NCBI GenBank assembly: GCA_913047675.1
Contig: CAJWTO010000006.1
Location: 1 to 50,496, forward strand
Direction of reading: 5' to 3'
Origin: an uncultured Pseudomonadota bacterium
Lineage (GTDB): Bacteria; Pseudomonadota; Gammaproteobacteria; Ga0077536
Length of the DNA stretch: 50,496 bases
Position 1 is the first letter of the stretch; every line of letters begins with the position of its first letter. Under the pieces are notes generated by a model, which was not told the DNA's origin, did not search any database, and saw only the letters and a program-made list of their open reading frames with translations. The position numbers and the translations under genes were made by a program. Below are positions 8,669 through 18,106 of this stretch, piece after piece.

Positions 8669-11122
8669 CTAACTTCGCGTTCTTATACTTTTTGGGTCAT
8701 ACATTGGTAACAGTGATGCGGTCGCCTTGTACAGTCTATTAGCTTGCTCTATCTCGAAGCTTCGTGTCGATAAGAATTCGGGAGTAATTCCTTCGATATT
8801 TTTTAAGTAGCCCATAGAAGCGCATGCTCCTAGAGTGTGGGCGTATCCCGATGACGTGGTATATCCAATACGTTCTCCATCACATAAAATTGACTCATTG
8901 TGCGAGAGTATCGGGCCACTATCTTCCAGTAAAAACTGTACTAGCCGAGTGTTAATCGATCCTTTCTCTTTTTGTGCGACTAACGCCTCTTTACCAACGA
9001 AACCTTCGGGTTTATCCCAATCACATGTAAATGAAAGGCCAGCTTCAAGTAGGGTTTCTCTGGGTCCCATATCATGCGCCCATTCGCGATAAGCTTTCTC
9101 AATCCGCAGAGAATTAAGGGTATGATACCCACAGTGTTTTAGACCGTGCACTTTGCCCTCTTCAATGATTTTGTCATACACCGAAACTGCCATCTCGGTC
9201 GGAATGTAGAGTTCCCAGCCTAACTCACCTGTATATGATATACGTACAGCTAGCGCGTTCTGATATCCGATTTCTATTGGTTGCATTGTCCCAAATGGGA
9301 AGTATTCGTTTGAGAAATTAGAGGAAGAGATGGTTGTAAGCAGAGATCTCGAATTGGGTCCTTGGATGTTGAGCATGGCATATGAACCACTGATGTCGGT
9401 AAGTACACAATTAGCGTTATCGCTTATATGCTCATCGATCCATGCTTTCACATGAGTGGCGGTAAATGCTGCAGTTACAACCATGTATTCATTAGCTTGC
9501 AATCGAGTGATGGTTAGATCAGCTTCTACTCCTCCGATTTGATTCAAAAACTGAGTGTATACAACGGTTCCATTTGCAACTGACATATTCGCTGTTGCAA
9601 CTCGGTTTAATACGCTTTCCGCGTCTTTACCCTGCACTAAGATCTTCTGGAAAGATGACTGATCGAAAATCCCTACTGCGTTTCTTACAGCTTGATGCTC
9701 TGATGCATTATTGTGAAACCAATTTTGTCTGCCAAAATCATAGTTATATTCAGCAACTTCTCCTGGCAATGCATACCAGTTCGGGCGTTCCCAGCCGGCA
9801 GATTCTCCAAAACAAGCTCCTACTTTTTCCAGGCGTTCATGTAGAACTGACTTTTTAATACCTCTCCCAGTCTCCCACTGTCGGTTAGGCCAGTGCATTT
9901 TATAGGCGATACCGAGGGATTCGATGGTGCGATCAACAATAAACGATTTATTGTTTTGACACGGCTGCATTCTTCTTATGTCGACATCCCAAATATCCAT
10001 TGGTTGAACGCCGTCATTTATCCATTGGGCCATTACATTACCAGCGCCACCACCAGACAAGATCCCGAGAGAGTTAAAGCCACACGCAATGAACAACTGT
10101 TTTGTATAAGGGACTTTTCCCATCAAATAGTTGTGATCGGGAGTAAATGATTCGGGACCACAAAAAAATTGTCGAATACCGGTATCATTGAGGATTGGAA
10201 GACGCTGCATGCCTTTCTCTATATGAGGTAGCATACGATCCCAATCAGGATCAATTTCGTCAAAGCAAAAATCTTTTGGAATACCGTCGGTGGCCCAAGG
10301 CGCTGCGACAGGCTCGAAAAATCCCAGCAGTATCTTGCCAGCTTCTTCTCTTGCATAGACTCCTCTTCCTGGGTCTCGGAGTATAGGCAGCTGGTTATGC
10401 ACTTCATCGATTGGTTCGGATATTAGGTAATAATGTTCGGCTGCCTGTAGCGGGATGTCGATTCCATTTGCCAAGCCGAACTCTCTTCCCCACATGCCAG
10501 GGCATAGCACGACTACTTCTGACCGTATCTCTCCTTGATCCGTAGTGACTCCGACTGCTCGGCCATTTTCTATGATTAATTCTGTTACAGGCGTATCTTC
10601 AAAAATTTTTACTCCTCGTTGTCTGGCCCCTTTTGCTAATGCTTGCGCGACATCTGCGGGATTTACCCTTCCATCATCTGGAAAGTAGAAGCCAGCCAAC
10701 AAATCATCTACGTGAGTTAGCGGGAATAACTCTCGAACTCTCTGGGGAGAAATTTCTTCGGTTTCAACACCAAATGTCCGAGCCAGAGCACAGCCACGGC
10801 GCATTTCCTCTACCTTATCTTCAGTCATAGCGAGTTGTATTGACCCGCATTTAATGAATCCAGTTGCCTGTCCCGTCTCGATTTCCAAGTCCTCATATAG
10901 TTTCAGAGAATATTGAGCAAGACGAGTTTGGCTTTCGGTATCTCTGAGAGTTGTGACAAGGCCTGCTGCGTGCCATGTCGTACCCGAAGTTATTTTTTTT
11001 CTCTCAAGAACAACCACATCCTCCCAACCGAGCTTGGCAAGATGGTAGGCGGTTGAACATCCAATAATACCGCCTCCTATCACAATAGCACGAGCATTTG
11101 TAGGTAGGGATTTTTTGTTCAT
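8669..11122 (-). CDS. FAD-dependent oxidoreductase fused to GcvT-type aminomethyltransferase domain (dimethylglycine/sarcosine dehydrogenase-like)
   Basis: GGGIIGCSTAYHLAKLGWEDVVVLERKKITSGTTWHAAGLV N-terminus; C-terminal SYTGELGWELYIP and MGPRETLLEAGLSFTCDWDKPEGFVGKEAL of the GcvT fold; 817 aa. Confidence 0.92.
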   Translation of the reverse strand: MNKKSLPTNARAIVIGGGIIGCSTAYHLAKLGWEDVVVLERKKITSGTTWHAAGLVTTLRDTESQTRLAQYSLKLYEDLEIETGQATGFIKCGSIQLAMTEDKVEEMRRGCALARTFGVETEEISPQRVRELFPLTHVDDLLAGFYFPDDGRVNPADVAQALAKGARQRGVKIFEDTPVTELIIENGRAVGVTTDQGEIRSEVVVLCPGMWGREFGLANGIDIPLQAAEHYYLISEPIDEVHNQLPILRDPGRGVYAREEAGKILLGFFEPVAAPWATDGIPKDFCFDEIDPDWDRMLPHIEKGMQRLPILNDTGIRQFFCGPESFTPDHNYLMGKVPYTKQLFIACGFNSLGILSGGGAGNVMAQWINDGVQPMDIWDVDIRRMQPCQNNKSFIVDRTIESLGIAYKMHWPNRQWETGRGIKKSVLHERLEKVGACFGESAGWERPNWYALPGEVAEYNYDFGRQNWFHNNASEHQAVRNAVGIFDQSSFQKILVQGKDAESVLNRVATANMSVANGTVVYTQFLNQIGGVEADLTITRLQANEYMVVTAAFTATHVKAWIDEHISDNANCVLTDISGSYAMLNIQGPNSRSLLTTISSSNFSNEYFPFGTMQPIEIGYQNALAVRISYTGELGWELYIPTEMAVSVYDKIIEEGKVHGLKHCGYHTLNSLRIEKAYREWAHDMGPRETLLEAGLSFTCDWDKPEGFVGKEALVAQKEKGSINTRLVQFLLEDSGPILSHNESILCDGERIGYTTSSGYAHTLGACASMGYLKNIEGITPEFLSTRSFEIEQANRLYKATASLLPMYDPKSIRTRS

Positions 11123-11309
11123 GATTAGTATGTCTCCGGCAATTTATCTTACGTTTAAAAATCAGCTTTGCGAGAAGGAAAATTTAGCATTTTTGTGACT
11201 TCTAAGACAGAGGTAAGTGTCTAGATACCTGACTACTTCGATATAAACACGGTGCCGCAACTAATACCTGATAGACTAGATTATCTCGCAGCATAATTGG
11301 GGAGTAACT

Positions 11310-11426
11310 ATGCGTGAAAGGGATCAAGATTTCCAGAGTATCCGCGAAACTGCCGAATCGATGTTAGATATCATAAGATCGCTCGCGGCTGCAGGCGAAT
11401 TCAATGGTACTAGGGTGGAGAAATGA
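11310..11426 (+). CDS. Small 38-aa ORF (MRERDQDFQSIRETAESMLDIIRSLAAAGEFNGTRVEK), possibly translationally coupled to the next gene
   Basis: ATG at 11310 preceded by TTGGGGAGTAACT (GGGGAG Shine-Dalgarno); TGA overlaps the next ATG as ATGA at 11423-11426. Below the length cut of the supplied ORF track. Confidence 0.5.
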   Translation: MRERDQDFQSIRETAESMLDIIRSLAAAGEFNGTRVEK

Positions 11427-11839
11427 CTGATCAAATAGCGACAGGATCCTGTCAGTGCGGAAAGATTCGTTATTCGCTTCTTGCGCCAAGTCGAGAGTTA
11501 CATCATTGTCATTGCTCGATGTGTCGTAAGTGTCATGCATCAATGTTTGGTACTTATGCGACTATACAAAGGGAATATTTTCTATTAGAGGAAGGGAAAG
11601 AGCACCTCACAACTCATTTAACGACCTCCGACGTCCATCGACATTTTTGTTCAGGATGTGGTGCGCATATTTATATAGATGTCGATTGGGAACCTGATTT
11701 AGTGTGGTTTACTCCAGGGACTATAGATACGGGTCACCCGCAGCATCCAGTTGAAACGGAGCGACATATTTGGGTAGGTTCGAAGAATCCTCTTTATTCG
11801 ATTACAGGAGATTTACCTAAACATGAGGAGTTCGATTAA
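11423..11839 (+). CDS. GFA (glutathione-dependent formaldehyde-activating enzyme / CENP-V) family protein
   Basis: GSCQCGKIRYSL, HHCHCSMCRKCHASMFGTYA, HFCSGCGAHIY zinc-binding pattern. Confidence 0.9.
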   Translation: MTDQIATGSCQCGKIRYSLLAPSRELHHCHCSMCRKCHASMFGTYATIQREYFLLEEGKEHLTTHLTTSDVHRHFCSGCGAHIYIDVDWEPDLVWFTPGTIDTGHPQHPVETERHIWVGSKNPLYSITGDLPKHEEFD

Positions 11840-11870
11840 AACCTGCTATTCGGTTGGGCCACATTTTGCG

Positions 11871-13559
11871 TCACCCTCGGAAGTCGTAGATCTTTCTGGC
11901 CTGGTCTTCAGAGATATATCCTTCACGCACATCCTCCGTTACTGCCTCCTGTGATCTATCCGCTGGCGCTCCGAAACCTCCGCCGCCGGGCGCAAGAACC
12001 CTCACACGATCTCCAGGGTTCATCGGGATGTTTGAGTATTTACTGGGACTAACTTTTCCGTAAGCTTCGACGGTAGTTTCCCATTTATTACCACCCGCTT
12101 TTTTATACAACGTCGCGCCAAGAGCGCCCCCCCCGCCATTTTTTAATCCCCATGCACAAATTTTGTGCTTATTTGTCATCTGACTGACGAGCATTTCACC
12201 TGTGCACATCATTTGCTTCACATTACTTAGTCCACCTCGAAATTGTCCTGCTCCTCCAGAGTTAGGTCTTAAGGCGTATTCTTCGACGATCCACGGGAAG
12301 CGAGTCTCGAAAACCTCCATCGGAGTATTTGCACAGTTTCCGTTGATAGAATCGGTCGCGTCGTTCCCATCGGCAAACGATCTACCCCCATAACCGACAT
12401 AGCTAAAGTCAAAGCCTCCGTAAGGCTCATCATTTAACTCGTCGTGTCCGCCAAAGACAAAACAACCATGAGTAGTACCTTCTGATGCCATGACTCGGTC
12501 TGGGACGCAATCCACCATCGCCCCAAATATAGCGGAAACAATTAAAGGATGCGTCTCGGTATTTCCTCCTACTTCTGAGCCTGGATAATCCACATTCATT
12601 ACAGTTCCGGCGGGTGCTATTACTCGTATAGGCCGGAAGCATCCAGAATTTAGCGGGATAGTCTCGTCAGTCATATGTAAGATTGCATTGAATGCAGCTG
12701 ACCAAGCGACACCTAATGTAGCATTAATAGGCCCCTTTGCTTGCTTGGAAGAGCCGGTATAGTCCACGACTACTTCTCCTCCCTGAACATAGACAGCAAT
12801 ATGAATTTCATACTCTTTATCTTCAATTCCGTCATCTTCAACCTTATCAACAAACGTGTACTTACCATCCTTAAATGTTTCCAACTCAGCGCGCATGCGT
12901 TTTTCAGAGTAATCCATTAGATCTTGTACTGTACTTTCGAAGGTTTGCGCGCCGTATTTTTCAATGAGGCTTTTAAGTCTTTTTTCGCCTAGGTCCACAG
13001 CACTAATTAGTGCCCGCATGTCACCATAGTTACCTCGTGGAGTTCGTACGTTAGCCAGCATCATTTTCCAAACTTCTGGAACATCCTTACCTTCTTTAAT
13101 GATTTTTATGGGCGGAACACGCAAGCCCTCGTGGAATATCTCTGTAGCTTCACCCGGAAAGCCACCTGGGACCATTCCCCCAACTTCAACGAAATGCCCC
13201 ACGCACACCGAAAAAGCGACAATTTTATCCTCTACAAAAATAGGCTTAAAGACAGTATGTTCTGGCGTATGCAGTCCTCCCCGATATGGATCGTTATGGA
13301 TTACCACATCTCCCTCACTCATTTCCGAGAGAGGTATTTCTTTTATCATTGAACGCACCAACAACGGCACGCCGCCGATTTGAGAAGGGCAAAAGTCGGC
13401 GACCGCTATTAGCTCTCCGTCACGATTTGCCAGGGCGCATGTAAAGTCTTCTCCCTCACTAAAGATGGTCGAATAGGCCGTCTTCTGAACGTTTATTCCC
13501 ATCTCGCGTGCTATAGCGATCATTGCTGATTCGACTATGTTCATGTTGATCATGTCCAT
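11871..13559 (-). CDS. Hydantoinase B/oxoprolinase family protein (HyuB-like)
   Basis: MIAIAREMGINVQKTAYSTIFSEGEDFTCAL, GDVVIHNDPYRGGLHTPEHTVFKPIF, RPNSGGAGQFRGGL, APGGGGFG. Confidence 0.93.
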   Translation of the reverse strand: MDMINMNIVESAMIAIAREMGINVQKTAYSTIFSEGEDFTCALANRDGELIAVADFCPSQIGGVPLLVRSMIKEIPLSEMSEGDVVIHNDPYRGGLHTPEHTVFKPIFVEDKIVAFSVCVGHFVEVGGMVPGGFPGEATEIFHEGLRVPPIKIIKEGKDVPEVWKMMLANVRTPRGNYGDMRALISAVDLGEKRLKSLIEKYGAQTFESTVQDLMDYSEKRMRAELETFKDGKYTFVDKVEDDGIEDKEYEIHIAVYVQGGEVVVDYTGSSKQAKGPINATLGVAWSAAFNAILHMTDETIPLNSGCFRPIRVIAPAGTVMNVDYPGSEVGGNTETHPLIVSAIFGAMVDCVPDRVMASEGTTHGCFVFGGHDELNDEPYGGFDFSYVGYGGRSFADGNDATDSINGNCANTPMEVFETRFPWIVEEYALRPNSGGAGQFRGGLSNVKQMMCTGEMLVSQMTNKHKICAWGLKNGGGGALGATLYKKAGGNKWETTVEAYGKVSPSKYSNIPMNPGDRVRVLAPGGGGFGAPADRSQEAVTEDVREGYISEDQARKIYDFRG

Positions 13560-13604
13560 TTACTATATCTCCTAGATTGACTTGCCAATTACGCTGAGAG
13601 TTGA

Positions 13605-13817
13605 TTAGCCAATTTCATGTATTTTTTCGTGCCCGAAAGGCAATTTTGGTTGGTCTACACCTTGAGCTTTGGCAGATGCCCAGTCCACGCACCATTGTGA
13701 ACAAAATATTTCTTTTGGAGAAGATTTTGATTGTATCCCTCCTGAATAAAGCAGCATTCCACAATTTGAGCATTTAATATATTTTTCAATATAGTAGCCA
13801 TTATTTGAAAATTTCAT
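13605..13817 (-). CDS. Small Cys-rich (putative zinc-ribbon) protein between HyuA and HyuB
   Basis: 70 aa with CSNCGMLLYSGG...FCSQWC (CxxC...CxxxC); sits in the ~275-bp gap of a co-directional hyuA-hyuB pair. Confidence 0.7.
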   Translation of the reverse strand: MKFSNNGYYIEKYIKCSNCGMLLYSGGIQSKSSPKEIFCSQWCVDWASAKAQGVDQPKLPFGHEKIHEIG

Positions 13818-13834
13818 TTTCTATCCTTAGCAAA

Positions 13835-15868
13835 TTATTTGGTGGCAATTTCGCCGATTAAAATATTTCCATAGAGATCTATCTTCACGTTGTACTCCGG
13901 CCTAATTATTGTTACAGAAGCTCCTTCTTCAATGATTGCTGGTCCGTTAAAGCTATCTCCTGCTTTGAGGTGTTCCCGAGAGTATATTGGAGTTTCAATG
14001 TGGCCAGAGTCATATCTGACAAGTCGAGTGCCTTCGCTTATGACGGGACCCGAAGATCTTTCAATCTCGAGTAGGTTGGGCTTTGGCGTTAGAGATACTG
14101 CGGTCACTTTAATGCTGATAAGCTCGATGGTTTCTCCAGGTATATCAAAGTTGTAGCGAGTTTTGTGGACTGAATGAAATTGTTGCCACACGTCTAGAAT
14201 TGTTTGTTCATCAAAAGAGTCGAATTCTACCGCAACTTCCAATTCATGGTTTTGCCCAAAATATCTCATTTCTAGTGAACGATAGATTTCAAGATTTGCC
14301 TGATAACCCTGAGTAGATAATGATTGTTTAGCTTCAGTGACGAGATCAGATAAAACGCGACTGGCATGTTCTGCATTAAATGCTTTTGAGGTCATCGGGG
14401 CTGTTCGTTCCAGATCAACTCGTGCATCAGTCATGATGAAACCGAAGGCAGAAAATTGTCCTGGAAAATTTGGTACGATTCCACTGGGAATGCTGGCCGA
14501 ATGCATTACATCAGTTATGTGGACAGGCCCCGCGCCACCAAAAGCAAGCAACGTGAAATCTCTAGGGTCTAACCCTCTCTCGGTTAGAACCATTCTTAGA
14601 GCCCCCACCATATTATTGTTGGCAATCTGTACGATTCCGATAGCTGCTTCATCTATAGAAACTTCAATTTGATCGGCTACGTTTTTGATAGCTTGTTTAG
14701 CCGCATCAACGTCTAAACTCATCTCACCGCCGAGGAAATTGGACGGATTAATTCGTCCTAATACCACGTTTGCATCAGTCACTGTGGGATCTTCACCACC
14801 GCGCCCATAGCACGCGGGCCCGGGTTGTGCGCCCGCACTCTGAGGACCTACTCGTAGCATCCCTCCTTTATCAATCCACGCTATCGAGCCTCCACCAGCT
14901 CCCATTGTTCTGATATCTAGCATGGGAATTTGGATAGGTACTCCAAACTCTATTTCGTAGCTCGTTGTGAAACTTTCGCGTGCGCTAACTATTGTCGAAA
15001 CATCAGTTGATGTACCTCCCATATCTAAAGTCACTAAATTACTCACTCCAGATAAGCCTGCGATATATTTTGCTCCTATTACGCCACCAGTTGGGCCAGA
15101 GAGACTTAAGTGGATAGGATATTGCCGCGCTCCTTCAAGTGTGGTTTCGCCTCCGTTCGACTTGATGACAGCAACTTTTTTAATATCACCTGCTTCGTTT
15201 AGTCGGTCTTGGAGTCGCAAAAGATTTTGCGAGACGATGGGCTTGATGTAAGCATCAGCAATCGTGGTTGACGATCTCTCATGTTCCTTCCACTTTGGTA
15301 AAAGCTCGTAGGAGATTGATACGGGCTTATTCGGGCACTCTTCTTCAAAAATTGTTTTAAGCCGACGCTCATGCTCTGGAAAAACATATGAACACAGTAA
15401 GCATATAGCGATTGCTTCGATATTCGGATCAGAGTTAATTGACTTTGCGACAGTTCGTGCTTGCGACTCGTTTAACGGTTTATACACTCCTTCTCTGGGA
15501 GTTATTCGCTCGTCGATTTCGTAGCAATCTCTTCTTTTAACAAGCGGCTTAGATTTAATCCAAGTAATATCGTAGTGACTTTTCCGTTTTCCGCGTTGAA
15601 TAAATGGGACATCTTTGAAACCTTGAGTAGTGACGAATGCAACTGTTGAGCCCTTTCTTTCCAGTATCGCATTTGTTGCAACTGTAGTGCCGAAGCGCAT
15701 ATATTCCACTTGTTCGGAGGATTTTTGTGCCATTCCATTTAGGATACCGTCGCTTGGATCATCAGGAGTGGATGAGGTTTTCCAAACTTCTAATTTTTGT
15801 GTTTTTGAATCGTAAGAAACAAAGTCTGTGAATGTCCCCCCAACATCTATTCCTAGAATACGGGTCAT
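13835..15868 (-). CDS. Hydantoinase/oxoprolinase family protein (HyuA-like)
   Basis: MTRILGIDVGGTFTDFVSYD, FGTTVATNAILERKGSTVAFVTTQGFKD, SLSGPTGGVIGAKYIAG, LDMGGTSTDVS, GGAGPVH. Confidence 0.93.
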   Translation of the reverse strand: MTRILGIDVGGTFTDFVSYDSKTQKLEVWKTSSTPDDPSDGILNGMAQKSSEQVEYMRFGTTVATNAILERKGSTVAFVTTQGFKDVPFIQRGKRKSHYDITWIKSKPLVKRRDCYEIDERITPREGVYKPLNESQARTVAKSINSDPNIEAIAICLLCSYVFPEHERRLKTIFEEECPNKPVSISYELLPKWKEHERSSTTIADAYIKPIVSQNLLRLQDRLNEAGDIKKVAVIKSNGGETTLEGARQYPIHLSLSGPTGGVIGAKYIAGLSGVSNLVTLDMGGTSTDVSTIVSARESFTTSYEIEFGVPIQIPMLDIRTMGAGGGSIAWIDKGGMLRVGPQSAGAQPGPACYGRGGEDPTVTDANVVLGRINPSNFLGGEMSLDVDAAKQAIKNVADQIEVSIDEAAIGIVQIANNNMVGALRMVLTERGLDPRDFTLLAFGGAGPVHITDVMHSASIPSGIVPNFPGQFSAFGFIMTDARVDLERTAPMTSKAFNAEHASRVLSDLVTEAKQSLSTQGYQANLEIYRSLEMRYFGQNHELEVAVEFDSFDEQTILDVWQQFHSVHKTRYNFDIPGETIELISIKVTAVSLTPKPNLLEIERSSGPVISEGTRLVRYDSGHIETPIYSREHLKAGDSFNGPAIIEEGASVTIIRPEYNVKIDLYGNILIGEIATK

Positions 15869-16034
15869 AAAAAATTCTCCCCAAAATTATTTACGGGGAG
15901 TGAATTTTGACAAGCTCCCTTTGTAGTTCAATTCAGACTATATCTAATTTGTGAATTTCTCAAGATGATCGGTGGCGCTACCTTGTTGTGGCTCTCAAGT
16001 TTAACTTATGTGCTAACATGGTGTTTTATTTTAG

Positions 16035-16826
16035 ATGGATGTTGTTGTGACTAGTTCATTGGCTTGGGTACTATCTGTGTGCCTGTTGGGGAGCCTGATT
16101 AGTATAGGGACGGCTGGCGCCTACTTGTTGCTGCCTAAGCTGCTGAGAGATAAGACTCTAGACTATTTAATTTGTTTTGCAATTGGGATGCTTCTTGGTG
16201 CGAGCTTTTTGCATTTGTTGCCCGAGGCGATAGAGCAGGCGGGAGATAGTGTGAATGGGATAATGCGAGTGGCAGTATCGGCGATTCTTGCATTTTTTAT
16301 TTTAGAAAAGGGTTTGATATGGCGACATCACCATCATAATGAGTCACATCCAGAGTCTCTACAAGCGGACGAAATAGAGTCAGGAGAGCATGCTGGATCC
16401 CTTATACTAATTGGTGATTCCGTTCATAATTTCTTAGATGGGATCCTGATTGCATCAGCTTTTCTGGCAGATTTTTCACTTGGTATCGTCACAGCCTTAG
16501 CAGTTATTGCCCATGAAATCCCTCAAGAATTAGGTGATTTTGCCATTTTAATAAAAAGTGGTTACTCTCGTAGCCGCGCCCTTTTTTACAACTTACTGAC
16601 CTCGGTTGCTATGATTATTGGAGCGACACTGGCGTGGTTTTGGTTAAGTGAATTTTCGAATTTTATCCCCTACTTGTTGACTTTTACTGCCGCTAGTTTT
16701 ATCTATGTTGCAGTTTCGGATCTCATGCCAACTTTGAACTCAAAAATAGGGCTTTCGGCAACTACTATTCAGCTAACTTTGATCGGACTGGGTCTCGCTT
16801 TGAACGGGCTGGTTCACACGCACTAG
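16035..16826 (+). CDS. ZIP family metal (zinc) transporter
   Basis: IGMLLGASFLHLLPEAIE, His-rich loop WRHHHHNESH, GDSVHNFLDGILIASAF, IAHEIPQELGDFAIL. Confidence 0.92.
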   Translation: MDVVVTSSLAWVLSVCLLGSLISIGTAGAYLLLPKLLRDKTLDYLICFAIGMLLGASFLHLLPEAIEQAGDSVNGIMRVAVSAILAFFILEKGLIWRHHHHNESHPESLQADEIESGEHAGSLILIGDSVHNFLDGILIASAFLADFSLGIVTALAVIAHEIPQELGDFAILIKSGYSRSRALFYNLLTSVAMIIGATLAWFWLSEFSNFIPYLLTFTAASFIYVAVSDLMPTLNSKIGLSATTIQLTLIGLGLALNGLVHTH

Positions 16827-18106
16827 GACAATATTGAACTTTTTTCTTGTTTCCAAAAATATAGGCTGACAAATATCGCGGGTATACCCATTGCGGCAGC
16901 GTAGACGAAAAAGTTGAAATAGCCAACAGCGTCGACTACGAAGCCAGAGCTACTCGCTATAAATCTCGCTGGAAGTGTCGCTAACAGGAATAGTAACGCG
17001 TACTGTGTCGCCGTGAATTTCTCTGTGGTCAGGGAAGATAGGTAAGCGATTAAAGCGGCTGTCGCTACTCCTTGGGCTAAATTATCGCAGATAATCACTA
17101 AAGTCAGAGCTGATATGTCATTTCCTATAAGAGCGAGCGCTGCGAATGTTAAGTTTGTGAGTGCGACCAATATAGCGCCAATTGATAACGCTACTATTGT
17201 GGAATAACGGTAAACTAAAAGTCCGCCTATAAATGCCCCAGCTAGACTGACACTGATGCCAAACGCATTAGTAATTAAAGCGATTTGATCTTTTGTGAAT
17301 CCCGCCTCTTGATAAAAAGGCATAGCCATAGGCCCGAGGATGAAGTCACTGAATCTGTATGACATGACCAGTAGCAGAATCAGGAAGATACGATCGGTGT
17401 AACGATTAGCGATATCCATAAAAGGAGTCAGATAAGAGGTTTGAAACCAGCTTTTCGGATTATTTAAAATCGAAATATGGTCTCGTTCGACCTCAAGCGG
17501 CTCAGGTACTAATAACATCGTGATAACGGCTATAACAGCCATGGTCATAGCCGCCACGCCATAGGCGGTTGACCAGTCGAAGCGGGACGCTATCAGGAAA
17601 GTGATCACTTGAGTGCATAAGAAAGCTAATCGCCATCCTCCCTGGTACATTGCAGCACCCTGGCCTAGCTGTTTTTCTGTTAGCAGCTCGATTCTCATAG
17701 CGTCTACGCATATGTCTTGCGTGGCAGACGAGAAAGCCACTGCAAGTGCTAACGCAATCAGAATTAATATAGATTGGTTTGGATCACAGGTAGCCAGTCC
17801 CAATAAGGTCAAAGTGACAGTTATTTGACTAAGTAATAACCAGCTTTTTCTAGTCCCAAGACTGTTAGATAAAACTGGTATTTTGAGTCGATCGATGAAA
17901 GGTGTCCAGACGGCTTTTAGAGAATAGGTAAGAACTATAAGTGACATAAGCCCTATTGCAGACCTACTGACACCAGATTCAGACAACCAAAAGTTAAATG
18001 GATCCATCAGCATCCCGTAAGGCAAGCCTGACGAGAATCCTAAAAATAAAACTACAAATAGTCTCGGGTGTAAATAGCCTGAGAGTAGGGTATTCCAGTT
18101 ATGCAC
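16823..18106 (-). CDS. AmpG-like MFS transporter (PAT family)
   Basis: FLGFSSGLPYGMLMDPFNFWLSESGVSRSAIGLMSLIVLTYSLKAVWTPFIDRL; 12-TM-like profile; GTG start immediately after the upstream stop codon. Confidence 0.85.
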   Translation of the reverse strand: MHNWNTLLSGYLHPRLFVVLFLGFSSGLPYGMLMDPFNFWLSESGVSRSAIGLMSLIVLTYSLKAVWTPFIDRLKIPVLSNSLGTRKSWLLLSQITVTLTLLGLATCDPNQSILILIALALAVAFSSATQDICVDAMRIELLTEKQLGQGAAMYQGGWRLAFLCTQVITFLIASRFDWSTAYGVAAMTMAVIAVITMLLVPEPLEVERDHISILNNPKSWFQTSYLTPFMDIANRYTDRIFLILLLVMSYRFSDFILGPMAMPFYQEAGFTKDQIALITNAFGISVSLAGAFIGGLLVYRYSTIVALSIGAILVALTNLTFAALALIGNDISALTLVIICDNLAQGVATAALIAYLSSLTTEKFTATQYALLFLLATLPARFIASSSGFVVDAVGYFNFFVYAAAMGIPAIFVSLYFWKQEKSSILS

